Origin: Vanilla planifolia
Taxonomy: Eukaryota > Streptophyta > Magnoliopsida > Asparagales > Orchidaceae
Direction: 5' to 3'
Length of the DNA: 64,000 nt
Assembly (NCBI GenBank): GCA_023846275.1
Contig: JAIUJO010000072.1
Location: forward strand, 2,360,599 to 2,424,598
Shown: piece after piece, positions 1 to 10,964 of the stretch
How the letters are laid out: each line of letters starts with the position of its first letter
Numbering within the stretch: position 1 is the first letter of the stretch
Notes under the pieces: generated by a model
What the model saw: the letters and a program-made list of their open reading frames with translations, nothing else
Told to the model about the DNA's origin: nothing
The model's database searches: none
Translations under genes and position numbers: made by a program

Positions 1-115
1 TTTGACCCATCCAGTGGGAGGAGGAACCCAGTTTTGGGCTACATTCAGTTCAGGTGAACTGAGCGGGTTCCCGCAGGACATGGAAGGATGCGTTCGGTGA
101 AGCAGAGCGACCTTA
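1..115. other. GC-richer segment outside the satellite array
   Basis: This left edge has mixed base composition and several CG dinucleotides, unlike the following 64 kb. It matches none of the monomer types or the F domain. It contains a short inverted repeat, CAGTTCA-GG-TGAACTG, at 46-61. Short frames are open but I recognise no protein. It could be unique flanking DNA at an array edge or part of an inserted element cut by the window. The join to array sequence lies near 110-118, just before the pyrimidine tract. Confidence 0.6.
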
Positions 116-816
116 ATCACCATTTTTATTACTACCATTTTTGCCTGGTATTTTCTTCTCTCTTTTCAATATCACAGTTATTTTCTTCTCTTTTCATTAT
201 TACCATTTTTGCCTCCTTATCACCAGTCTCAAAATATTTTTCTTTGACTCTCTCTCTAGTATCCTTTTCTACTTTTTTATTTCCCACCGTTTTAGTTATT
301 TATTTTTTGTCTTTTCTACATTCTTCCTTTTCATTTTCTCATTATTAAACCATCTCCCATCTCTTTATATTATTATTTTTTTTTTCTTGTTTCTTATTAT
401 CAAATAATGGTTGTCACTCTTTTATAAGATAGATATCTCCATCTTCATTATCTCATTTTGAGTTCATTAATTACAAATATTTCAGGTAGTATTATGTTGC
501 ATAATGTAATATATAATTTTTATGATAAATATTTATTTTATTATTTATGTTTATTAAGTAATTTAATTTTTCATTTATAGGAATGATAATAAAATTGAGG
601 AAATTCTTATGAATTAATATGTACATTTTAAAAAATAATATATTATTTAATTATTTAATTTTTTAATATCATTTAAATATTTATATTATAATGTAAAATG
701 ACATATATAATAAGTATAAAAAAGCTTTGAAGTGCATTTAGTTATTAATTTAAATTTTTTTAATTGTTCATTATTACTAAAAGAACGATCACGTAACTAC
801 GATTTTTTCTTTTGCA
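116..816 (+). repeat. Spacer of type E monomer with pyrimidine tract
   Basis: The pyrimidine-rich tract spans about 120-420 and AT-rich spacer follows to 780. A type E pre-5S flank (ACGATCACGTAACTACGA) sits at 784-801. The tract start is slightly disturbed: TACCATTTTTGCC occurs at 133-145 and again at 201-213, a small local duplication of about 68 bp next to the non-array edge. Confidence 0.7.
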
Positions 817-893
817 TGCATTTGCAACTACACTAACATTATGACACTAGATCCAATTAAAACTCCCTAGTAAAACATGCTTATACTAGAAAA
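817..893 (+). pseudogene. 5S rRNA-like block E1, 3' truncated
   Basis: The 5' two thirds of a type E block are present: CAACTACACTAACATTATG, then ACTAGATCCAATTAAAACTCC, ending near ACATGCTTATACTAGAA. The C-box and 3' end are missing. The sequence passes directly into mid-F-domain sequence near 895-915, so a deletion removed the 5S 3' end and the start of F. Confidence 0.75.
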
Positions 894-1383
894 TTAATTA
901 AAAAATAATTAAACAAACTAAAATAAAAATGAACACAATAAAAATGTTATGCTCGATGAAACCATTAAGGAGGCATAAGTTTTATAGTTAATTGAATTAC
1001 ATATGAAGAAAATTAATAACTTAGCTTATTTGAAAAGAAAAGAATTAGATTAGTTTGATGAGTGAATGAATAAGCAGCATATAAAAAAGACTGTAGAAAC
1101 GAGCTGCTATAGTCATTAATATTTTTTTTGGATCACATAAAATTTTTTTCTTTATTTTCTACAATAATCTGATATTTATTTTCATTTTTTACTAGTAAAA
1201 GTTGTTACCCATGACACATTTATTTGTGATATTTTTCAGCGCTTTATAAATATTTTAATTAGGAAATAAAAAAATAAAAAACTCTTCAACGGCTTTAAAT
1301 AAGGGCCAAACAACCGTTGCGCAGTGGCCATTCGATCGAAAAGCTCATGGATCCTTAGATTTTGAAGACCATGCAATTAGATG

Positions 1384-1397
1384 GATTCGATCGAATC
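1384..1397. repeat. Perfect 14 bp palindrome in F copy 1
   Basis: GATTCGATCGAATC reads the same on both strands. Other F copies have the related but imperfect GGATTCCATCGAATCTGC at the equivalent place (for example near 9432 and 50605), so the site is conserved in position but perfectly symmetric only here. Confidence 0.7.
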
Positions 1398-1575
1398 TAT
1401 GCTTTGACAAATATGCTATTGATCAGGTCCCTAAGATAAGAATCAAGATATGAGAAAAAGATTTAATTGTTGAGCAGAAAAAATATGGAATGTGAGATTG
1501 CAATGTAGCTCGATCGGGTGGTTAATAATATTAAACGTTTAAATGATAAATAGTGGCGGTAAATGATTATTTGCA

Positions 1576-1602
1576 AAAATGCACCATCAGATGGTGCATT
1601 TT
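1576..1602. repeat. Perfect 13 bp-arm hairpin in F copy 1
   Basis: AAAATGCACCATC and GATGGTGCATTTT are exact reverse complements separated by one base. Degenerate versions lie at the same place in other F copies (about 9621-9648, 36206-36231, 45796-45822, 50805-50822). The dyad is therefore an ancestral element of F, best preserved here. Confidence 0.8.
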
Positions 1603-1967
1603 AGTCCCACAATTATGTAATTGATGGTGTCGAACAGTTTGTTTCTTTTGTTCCATATCACATATTTGCTTAGAACATTTTCGCTTATAGTTATTTTTTC
1701 AACTGAAGCACACAAACCGTGAATTTTATTAGCTATGGTAAATTTTGGAGTGAAAAAGCCTGATCTTTCAGTGGTCAGGCTGAAGTAATTTGTTTCGGAC
1801 TCAAGTATCCGAAGCTTTCTACTGGCGGGCTTCATTGTTTTTCTTTTTGGAATTGTTGTGCACTAAAGTTATGTTGGAGGAAGGGGGCTTCAATTTTTTA
1901 GTTTTTATATTTTTTTGATTTGTGATTTGGGCTTCATTTATTTAGACTTTTGGATTGCTAATTTGTC

Positions 1968-4900
1968 TTTCACTAGGATGGCTCACGAATTTGTGTAGGC
2001 TGCATTTATTTGGTATTGAGTTGTTGAGTCCTTTTTCTTTGCTCGATCGAAAAATGGTATGTTTCGAATTAATTATGTGTCAAACCAGTTGAAATCTAGG
2101 TACCATTAACATTTTTGGTTCACTAGATGACATTTTTTTTTGCAGTTAAGCTTTTTTGAATTATTTTTGACACATATTTCTTTTCATCTTAATGTTTAAA
2201 ATATCTTTTTATATCTTTTCTCTCACTCATTTATCATGCTCTTTTTTGTGTTTTCGTTCTCCATATTTTTCTATATTCCTTTTGGCCTCTTTTTTGTATT
2301 CTTCTCTACTTTCTTATTTATCTCCCCTTTAGTTATTTATTTATTCTCTCTATCTTTTTTATGTTCCCTCTTTTTTCCTTCATTAAATTCTCTCTTATCT
2401 CCCTCTATTAATATTTACCATTCTATTTTGCTCTTATCAATTCATAACTTTCTCTCTTTTATAGAATAATTATCTTTGCTTTTTTATCACCTTTTCATCC
2501 CATCATTTAATAATATTTAAAAAATCTCTCAAGTGGTATAGTTTAATATTATTAATTTTTTGCATAATTTATTTTTTAATTTATAAGCAATGTGAGATTA
2601 GCGAAGAAAATTTTATTCACGAATGATTACATTTTTTTAAAATAATAGTTAATGTAATTTTATTAATTAATTTTAGAAAAATAAATAATAGTATAATAAA
2701 ATTAATAAATTTTCTTAGCATTGCATTTCACTAGGATGGCTCACGAATTTGTGTAGGCTGCATTTATTTGGTATTGAGTTGTTGAGTCCTTTTTCTTTGC
2801 TCGATCGAAAAATGGTATGTTTCGAATTAATTGTGTCAAACCAGTTGAAATCTAGGTACCATTAACCTTTTTGGTTCACTAGATGACATTTTTTTTTGCA
2901 GTTAAGCTTTTTTGAATTATTTTTGACACATATTTCTTTTCATCTTAATGTTTAAAAAATCTTTTTATATCTTTTCTCTCACTCATTTATCATGCTCTTA
3001 TTTGTGTTTTCGTTCTCCATATTTTTCTATATTCCTTTTGGCCTCTTTTTTGTATTCTTCTCTACTTTCTTATTTATCTCCCTTTTAGTTATTTATTTAT
3101 TCTCTCTATCTTTTTTATATTCCCTCTTTTTTCCTTCATTAAATTCTCTCTTATCTCCCTCTATTAATATTTACCATTCTATTTTGCTCTTATCAATTCA
3201 TAACTTTCTCTCTTTTATAGAATAATTATCTTTGACTTTTTTATCACCTTTTCATCCCATCATTTAATAATATTTACAAAATCTCTCAAGTGGTATAGTT
3301 TAATATTATTAATTTTTTGCATAATTTATTTTTTAATTTATAAGCAATGTAAGATTAGCGAAGAAAATTTTATTCACTAATGATTACATTTTTTGAAAAT
3401 AATAGTTAATGTAATTTTATTAATTAATTTTAGAAAAATAAATAATAGTATAATAAAATTAATAAATTTTCTTAGCATTGCATTTCACTAGGATGGCTCA
3501 CGAATTTGTGTAGGCTGCATTTATTTGGTATTGAGTTGTTGAGTCCTTTTTCTTTGCTCGATCGAAAAATAGTATGTTTCGAATTAATTATGTGTCAAAC
3601 CAGTTGAAATCTAGGTACCATTAACATTTTTGGTTCACTAGATGACATTTTTTTTTGCAGTTAAGCTTTTTTGAATTATTTTTGACACATATTTCTTTTC
3701 ATCTTAATGTTTAAAAAATCTTTTTATATCTTTTCTCTCACTCATTTATCATGCTCTTATTTGTGTTTTCGTTCTCCATATTTTTCTATATTCCTTTTGG
3801 CCTCTTTTTTGTATTCTTCTCTACTTTCTTATTTATCTCCCCTTTAGTTATTTATTTATTCTCTCTATCTTTTTTATGTTCCCTCTTTTTTCCTTCATTA
3901 AATTCTCTCTTATCTCCCTCTATTAATATTTACCATTCTATTTTGCTCTTATCAATTCATAACTTTCTCTCTTTTATAGAATAATTATCTTTGCTTTTTT
4001 ATCACCTTTTCATCCCATCATTTAATAATATTTAAAAAATCTCTCAAGTGGTATAGTTTAATATTATTAATTTTTTGCATAATTTATTTTTTAATTTATA
4101 AGCAATGTAAGATTAGCGAAGAAAATTTTATTCACTAATGATTACATTTTTTTAAAATAATAGTTAATGTAATTTTATTAATTAATTTTAGAAAAATAAA
4201 TAATAGTATAATAAAATTAATAAATTTTCTTAGCATTGCATTTCACTAGGATGGCTCACGAATTTGTGTAGGCTGCATTTATTTGGTATTGAGTTGTTGA
4301 GTCCTTTTTCTTTGCTCGATCGAAAAATGGTATGTTTCGAATTAATTATGTGTCAAACCAGTTGAAATCTAGGTACCATTAACCTTTTTGGTTCACTAGA
4401 TGACATTTTTTTTTGCAGTTAAGCTTTTTTGAATTATTTTTGACACATATTTCTTTTCATCTTAATGTTTAAAAAATCTTTTTATATCTTTTCTCTCACT
4501 CATTTATCATGCTCTTATTTGTGTTTTCGTTCTCCATATTTTTCTATATTCCTTTTGGCCTCTTTTTTGTATTCTTCTCTACTTTCTTATTTATCTCCCT
4601 TTTAGTTATTTATTTATTCTCTCTATCTTTTTTATATTCCCTCTTTTTTCCTTCATTAAATTCTCTCTTATCTCCCTCTATTAATATTTACCATTCTATT
4701 TTGCTCTTATCAATTCATAACTTTCTCTCTTTTATAGAATAATTATCTTTGACTTTTTTATCACCTTTTCATCCCATCATTTAATAATATTTAAAAAATC
4801 TCTCAAGTGGTATAGTTTAATATTATTAATTTTTTGCATAATTTATTTTTTAATTTATAAGCAATGTAAGATTAGCGAAGAAAATTTTATTCACTAATGA

Positions 4901-4999
4901 TTACATTTTTTGAAAATAATAGTTAATGTAATTTTATTAATTAATTTTAGAAAAATAAATAATAGTATAATAAAATTAATAAATTTTCTTAACATTGCA
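1968..4999 (+). repeat. Four tandem copies of a 758 bp unit (ABAB)
   Basis: Units start at 1968, 2726, 3483 and 4241, each at TTTCACTAGGATGG, and the last ends at 4999. Each unit is the end of F plus the type A pyrimidine tract (about 2205-2470, 2961-3226, 3720-3985, 4478-4743) plus AT-rich spacer cut before the 5S block. Units are nearly identical, far more alike than neighbouring monomers. Units 1 and 3 share variants (ATTAACATTTTTGG, TATGTTCCCTC), and units 2 and 4 share others (ATTAACCTTTTTGG, TATATTCCCTC). A two-unit block of about 1.5 kb was thus duplicated. Confidence 0.92.
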
Positions 5000-6169
5000 T
5001 TTTTTTATTATCTACATTTTCTTATAATTTTAATGTAAAAAATTATTTGAAATCTTATTTCACTATTACCATTATATTAAAGAAATTTTTAAAATAATTT
5101 AATAAAATTACTGTTAATTTGTAAAATTATAAAAATGGCACATCATATAATATAATAAAATAATAAATTTAATTTAGTTAAATATTTAGTAAAACAACTT
5201 TTATCAATTATAATTAATTTGAATGAATTTATTTTTATAGTAATATGTATGTTGTTTATTTAATTTTTAAATTTATAAATATAATATTAGAGAAAATTAG
5301 AGATAAATAATAATATAAAATTAATAATCAAAATAGATTTTAAACATTTATAATATTTCATAATAATATTAAAAAAATAATATTTTTATTATTATTAAAT
5401 ATTATATAAGGTGACATTATTACATATTGTAAATATTATAAGTTTTATTAATAAGATTGAACTTTTATTTAATTATTTTACTTATGTTTTTCTCTTTATC
5501 TTAATGTCAATCATATTCTATCACTTCTTTATGCAATCTATCATTAATATATTTTTTCTTTTCTTTCTCTATCTCCTATATTTTTCTTGGCTTCTCTCTC
5601 TTCTATCATTTTTTAATTACCTATTTCTCAATTTTTCACTTTTTTATTTTTTGTCTTTATCTCTCTTATGTTCTACTTTTTCTTTTCTTCTTCATTAAAT
5701 AATCTCTCACCTTTCTCTATTTTTATATTTCATTTCATTTTACTCTTATCAATTTATAACTTTCTCTCTCTGTCACAGAATTGTTATTTTTTTTTCCACT
5801 ATCTTTTATTGTCCATCAATTAATAATTTATATGGAACCTCTAATATCATGTAGTTAAATATATAATATTAACAATAATTATTTTTTTTGGTATTTATTT
5901 TTTTACTTAATTTTACATTTTATCTATAAGAATGAATATATTGAAGGGAAATTAGATGATAAATATCAACATTTTTCAAAATAATATTTTGTGCAATTTG
6001 TTTTCTTAACTTTACATAAATAAGATATTGATATTAGAATATATAAATATATATGATCAGCAAAATCTTTTAAAAAGTAAATATATTTTATAATTTAGGT
6101 CATTTTAGAAATTATTTATTATCGTTAACACCATAATTACATAACTATGATAATTTTTCATTTGGTTGA
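5000..6169 (+). repeat. Type A-to-B spacer lacking its A 5S block
   Basis: After the 758 bp array the sequence enters spacer normally found downstream of a type A 5S block (recognisable from about 5130, GGCACATCATATAATATAAT). The A block itself is absent. The type B pyrimidine tract runs about 5480-5790, then AT-rich spacer and the B pre-5S flank (CATAATTACATAACTATG) near 6131. Confidence 0.7.
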
Positions 6170-6287
6170 ATGCATGACCACACTAGCATTATAGCATTGG
6201 ATCTCATTAGAACTTTAAAGTTAGACCTTCTTAGGCAAGAGTACTATTGGAATGGGTGGCCTCGTAAGAAGTTCTTGAGTTGCACAT
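6170..6287 (+). pseudogene. 5S rRNA-like block B1
   Basis: A full-length type B block. It reads CATGACCACACTAGCATTAT, then ATTGGATCTCATTAGAAC, AAAGTTAGACCTTCTTAGG, AATGGGTGGCCTCGTAAG and GAGTTGCACAT. A TATTTTTT run follows directly, where a Pol III stop would sit. The C-box is off by G to A and A to G changes compared with the usual GGATGGGTGACC. Confidence 0.85.
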
Positions 6288-7346
6288 ATTTTTTCATAAC
6301 ATTATTTTCTTAATGAGTGATAATAAATTTTAATAACATGTCAATATACAAAAAAATAAATTATTAAAAGAGAAAGTTTATGATTGCAAATTTAATAATT
6401 AGTATTTAATAACAACATTGTTATAATATTATCAATTTAATATAATAATAAATATTACATATTATATAATAAAATAAAACAATAAATTTATTTTTTTAAT
6501 ATTGGGCAAACTAACTTAATTTAGTTATAATAAATTATCTTTAATTTAAGTTTATAATAGATATATGGTGTGCATAATAGTTTCAAATAAAATAATATTA
6601 TGTTCTCAAACATTAAAAAAAACTTTTCCACTAACATTCAGAAATATTTATATTTACCACATATATTATGTCAATTAAAGATAACATATTATAATAATTG
6701 TATTATATATTATTTAATTAAACCTTTTAAGTATGAATAAAGTAATGCTAAATTAATAATTAAAAATATCTTTTAAATATTTGTAACATTCTAATATGTT
6801 TACAAAACTTTATATTTTTTATTTTCTAAAATTAATTAATATTATATGTGATTAATATTTTATATTTATAAATTTAGTTATTAAAATATATCTTTTATTA
6901 AATAATTTTTTTCATTATTTTCTTATTATCTCAATGCATAGCATATTCACTCTTTTACATCTCTATGTTAATATCATTCATTAATTTCTCCTTTTATTCT
7001 TTATTTTCTTATATTCCTCTTTACTTCATTCTCTCTTTTAATCCTCTTTACTTGTTTTCTCTCTCTTTCGTTTTTGATTTATGTTCCCCATCTCTTTTAT
7101 GTTCTCTTTTTTCTTTTTTATTTAATAAATCACCTTTGATGTCTCTCAAATACTATTTGTCTCTTTATCTTACACTTATCAATCTATAATTTCTTTCATT
7201 TAAAATAGTTATCCTTATTTGTATTATTTATTTCTATTATTTATATTATTTATATAATTTATTTCACTTTTAATACTTTAATATATTATAATTTATTATT
7301 TTTAAGAAAATAATCACACAACTACTATTATTTATCATTATTTTCA
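6288..7346 (+). repeat. Type B-to-C spacer
   Basis: AT-rich spacer to about 6900, with the standard post-B start (CATAACATTATTTTCTTAATG). The pyrimidine tract runs about 6905-7190 and the C-type pre-5S flank (AATAATCACACAACTACT) lies near 7309. No gene seen. Confidence 0.75.
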
Positions 7347-7457
7347 TATACGACCACACCAGTATTATAGGGCTAGATCACATTCGTACAACAATGTTAT
7401 GTTTGCTTGTTTTCGAATAATTTTTAGATAAGTGTCCACTTGAAAGTACTGTTACAT
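7347..7457 (+). pseudogene. 5S rRNA-like block C1
   Basis: Type C: ACGACCACACCAGTATTATAG, GCTAGATCACATTCGTAC, then ATGTTATGTTTGCTTG in the A-box region. The C-box region has decayed to TAGATAAGTGTCCACTTG and the end to GTTACATA. The ordered landmarks leave little doubt about ancestry, but several 5S-invariant bases are gone. Confidence 0.75.
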
Positions 7458-8632
7458 ATATTTGTTCATACCATTTTTTTTCTAATGAATGATAACTTAT
7501 TTTAATAAGATTTTAATTTCAAAAATTTAAATGATTATAAATTATATTTTATAAGTTCTATTTTTGTATTTAATTATTATAAACTATTATTTTTAAATTT
7601 TTTTATCATATTTTTCTATTTAAATAAGATAAAAAATATGATATTATAAAAAATAAATTTTAATATACTTTTTAAATATAGTAATATTAAACTATTAAAT
7701 ATTACCAATCTAAAAGAAAATCGTTAATGTTAAATTTTATTTATTTATAATACCTATATTGCATCAAATAAAGGTAATATGTTAGAATAATTATATTATT
7801 GGTTATTTAATTAATTTTTCTATTTCAAGTGTAAAAAATAATATTAAATTATTAGTCAAAATACTTTTAAAATATTTGTAATATTTTGAAGTAGTAATTA
7901 TTCTAAAATAGTTTTTATAATTCTTTATTATTAAATACTGTTTATGATTAACTTTTAATATTTAATAAATTTAATAAGTTTAATTATTAAGTTTTTACTT
8001 TTATTTAATTTTTTCGATCAATTTTTTCTCTTTAACTCAATCTCTCTAAAATTCTTTCACTCTCTTCTTTCTCTTATTATGACTCTCCCTTTTATCTCTT
8101 CATTCTTTATCCCTTTATGTTCTTGGACTCTCTCTTTACTATACATCTCCTTTTTCTAATTTTCTCTATTTTACTATTTTATTTATTATCTTCATCTTTT
8201 TTATGTTACTTTTATTTCTTCGTTAAATCATCTCTCATCTTTCTTTGTTATTATTTTTCTAACTATTTTTATCTAATTAATCAGTGACTTTCTCACTTAT
8301 ACAAATAGTCATGCCCATCTCCACTATAAATTTTTTTTTATAGATTTATTTTTTGTTATTTATATTTATTATGTAATTTAAAATTTTATTTAAAGAATGT
8401 TATTATGATGAAATAAATTGATGTATAATAATGTTAGTGTTATCAAAAATATTTGTTACGTAATTTGATTATTTATTCTATATAAATAAATTATTCATAC
8501 AATAATATTTTATGACTTATATAAAAGCATAAATTTTATTTAAAAGTCTATATGCTTAATAATTTTGGAAATTTTTTAAATGGTTCATTTCCTTAAAAAA
8601 TCACAACTTTTCGATTCTTTGACTTTTGCAAG
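7458..8632 (+). repeat. Type C-to-D spacer
   Basis: AT-rich spacer, then the type D pyrimidine tract at about 8025-8310 (with the D-specific phrase CTTTATGTTCTTGGACTCTC near 8110), then AT-rich spacer with the D pre-5S flank (TTTTCGATTCTTTGACTTTTG near 8608). No gene seen. Confidence 0.75.
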
Positions 8633-8700
8633 AATGTCTAACCACATCAGAATCATAAAACTTGATATCATTAGAACTTCATAGTCGAGAATGCTTTGAA
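8633..8700 (+). pseudogene. 5S rRNA-like block D1, 3' truncated
   Basis: The 5' half of a type D block: GTCTAACCACATCAGAATCAT, CTTGATATCATTAGAACTTC, ending at GAATGCTTTG. The sequence then jumps into F-domain sequence, so this HOR lost the D 3' end, the D-to-E spacer, the E block and the start of F in one deletion. Confidence 0.7.
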
Positions 8701-10160
8701 AAATAAAAAAATAATTAACAATTTTTAAATGATTCAGCTTATAAAACAAGCACATATCAATCCAAGAAAAAACAAGACACACAACACAATATAATCCTTT
8801 CATAAAAAGTCAGGTATGTTAAACCCTGACAACAAAGAGACAAATAAGACATACAACTAAGGTCTTATAAAGAAATAAGCAAGTTAAGGTACTACAAACT
8901 TACAAGGAAATAAAAATTACGAAAAAAAGAAAAACATTCAAAGAATTAAAATCAAAACCAATACAACTAAACTGTTATGCATGATGAAATCATTCCTGAT
9001 GAAATCGTTAAGAAGACATAATTATCACAATTAAATGAATTAAAGATCAAGAAATTTAGTAAGTTAGCTAATTTGAAAAGAAAAGAATTTGAGGAATTTA
9101 ACGAGTCAATGACGTAGGAGCATTTAAAAGTGGCTATGGAAACGAGCTACTAACCTCTTTAATATTTTTTCTTTGAATCTCATAAAAATATTTTGATATT
9201 TTTTTTACAAAAAACTCCTATTTATTTTAATTTTTTAGAAGCTAAAAGTAGTTACCAAACACCACATTTATTTCTTATATTGCTGAGCTCTTTATAAATA
9301 ATTTAAGATAGGAAATAAAAAAATTAAAAGTCTACAATGACTCAAAATAACGGCCAAAATAAAAGTTGCATAGTTGTTTGATCAGAACACTCCTCGGATC
9401 GTTCGATTTTAAAAACTGTTTGATCGGATGGATTCCATCGAATCCGCGGTTTCAAAAATATGAAATGGAACTTGCCCATTAGATAAGAATATCGTTCTGA
9501 TGACAAGATTTAACTATTGAGTAAAAGAATTATATATCATGCGATCACGATGTAGCACGATCGCATTCTTAAGGGAATTAGTAGTTTAAATGATAAACAA
9601 TGGCGATGATTGTTTGATTGCAAAAATACACCATTAGATGGTGCACATGAATCCACAATTCTGTAATTTTTGTGCCAAAGAGTTCCCTTTTTTGTCCCAT
9701 ATCACAAAATGTATTTGGAATTTTTTATTTATATGTATTGTGGTTACTCATTTTTGGAGGCAAGTTGTCAGATCTTTTAGTTGGCATGCTACTGTAATTT
9801 CCTTCGGACTCGAGTATTTAAATATTTCTGTGGGTGGGCTTTAATTTTTTGGTTTTTTGAGTTGCCGTGGACTCGAGTATCTGATGCTAGGGGTGGGCTT
9901 CCATTTTTTGTTCTTTGAGTTTGTTAATTTGTGATTTCTGCTTCATTTATTTTGTTTTTGGATTGTTGATTTGCATTTCACTATGTTGGCCTGGAAATTT
10001 TTGGCGGGTTGCTTTTATTTGATTATTGATTTGAGGACTCCTTTTTGGTTTCTTGATTGAAAATGGAATGTTTTGATTTAATTATATGTAGAACCCATTT
10101 AGATCTTGTTACCATTAACCGTTCTTGTTTAATTGGGTGACACGTTTGTTTTAGGTGGTT
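8701..10160 (+). repeat. F domain copy 2
   Basis: It begins inside F at the GATTCAGCTTATAAAACAAG segment and is complete from there. It holds CAGGTATGTTAAACCCTG (8812), the GGAAACGAGCTACTAACC motif (9138), a CpG-bearing stretch CACGATGTAGCACGATCGC (9545-9563), the degenerate dyad at 9621-9648 and two GGACTCGAGTATxT subrepeats near 9807 and 9869. Its subtype (CAGGTATGTTAAAC and the AATCATTCxTGAxGAAATCG phrase) matches the copy at 44625, not the copies at 27690 or 60359. Confidence 0.8.
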
Positions 10161-10847
10161 TGGTTTTTCTTTGAATTATTTCTTTCACATATTTCTCTTT
10201 ATCTTAATGTTCAACATATTTTTTATATCATTTCTCTCACACATTTATCATGCTCTTATTTGTGTTTTCATTCCTCATTTTTTAATATTCTTTTTGATCT
10301 TTTTGATTTTTCTATTCTTCTCTTCCTTCGTATTTCTTTCTCTTTCACTTATTTATTTATTCTATCTATCTTCTTTTTGTTCCCTCTTTCCTTTTCGTAT
10401 TCATTAAATTGTCTCCCATCTCTCTCTATTATCAATTACCTCTATATTTTGCTCTTATAGATTCATGAATTTCTCTCTTTTACAAAATAATTGTCTCACT
10501 TTTTTTATCACTTTTTCAGTCCATCATTTAATAATATTTAAAAAATCACTCATATTATATAGTTCAATATTATTAATTTTTATTACATAATTTATTTTTA
10601 AATTTATAAGGAAAGAAATGCAATGGAAAAAAATTTCATTCATTACTGTTTACTTTTTCTAAAATAATAGTTTATGTAGTTTTTTTATTAATTTTTTAAC
10701 TAAAATAATTATAATATATATTTTATTACATATAGTAAACATAAATTTTAATTTAAATTGTATATGATTGATATCTTAAGAAATTTTAAAAATGGTTCAT
10801 TATCATTAGAAAAATAATCACATAATTATTATATTTTGTTTTATAAA
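10161..10847 (+). repeat. F-to-A spacer with type A pyrimidine tract
   Basis: The pyrimidine tract at about 10190-10490 is followed by the AT-rich spacer leading to the A block. The tract matches the one inside the 758 bp units (TTTATCATGCTCTTATTTGTG), which shows where those units came from. Confidence 0.75.
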
Positions 10848-10964
10848 TATTTTTAACTACACGAGTATTTTGCCATTGGATCTCGTTAAAACTCCAAAGT
10901 AAAGCATTCTTGGGTGATAGTCATGTTGGGATTGGTGTACTCTCTAACATTTAGTGTTGCACAT
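10848..10964 (+). pseudogene. 5S rRNA-like block A1
   Basis: Type A: AACTACACGAGTATTTTGCC, ATTGGATCTCGTTAAAACTCC, AAAGTAAAGCATTCTTGGG in the A-box region, GGGATTGGTGTACTCTC in the C-box region, and TAGTGTTGCACATA at the end. The GTAAAGC change for GTTAAGC is shared by blocks at 47064 and 52034. Confidence 0.82.

Larger units (their letters stand above)
895..1967 (+). repeat. F domain copy 1, 5' truncated
   Basis: This is the less AT-rich, 5S-free domain. It aligns with other F copies from ATGTTATGCTCGATGAAACC (about 943) through the GAAACGAGCTGC motif (about 1095), the CATTCGATCGAAAAGCTC segment (about 1329) and the dyad at 1576-1602. Its start is missing compared with copies at 19922 and 27690. 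At 1968 it runs into the 758 bp tandem repeat, whose first unit is the natural continuation of F into the type A spacer. Confidence 0.75.

Noticed and set aside
6170..6287. Cassandra-type TRIM retrotransposon LTR carrying 5S
   Set aside because: No paired LTR ends, primer-binding site next to an LTR, polypurine tract or target duplications were seen around blocks. The 1.2 kb co-linear tandem organisation fits 5S-plus-spacer units better, though an ancient origin from such an element cannot be excluded.
5000..8600. AT-rich spacers as matrix attachment sites or replication origins
   Set aside because: Extreme A+T content alone matches such degenerate motifs everywhere in this window, so no specific site can be supported.
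9134..9154. CENP-B-box-like motif in F (TGGAAACGAGCT)
   Set aside because: It shares the GGAAACG core with the mammalian box but lacks the upstream TTCG and final GGG. A plant CENP-B box is not established, so no claim is made.
9638..9844. 68-codon frame in F copy 2 and similar frames in other F copies (36265-36688, 46043-46303, 50885-51346)
   Set aside because: The frames are not conserved: equivalent positions in sister F copies have stops and frameshifts. F shows no codon-like pattern of change.
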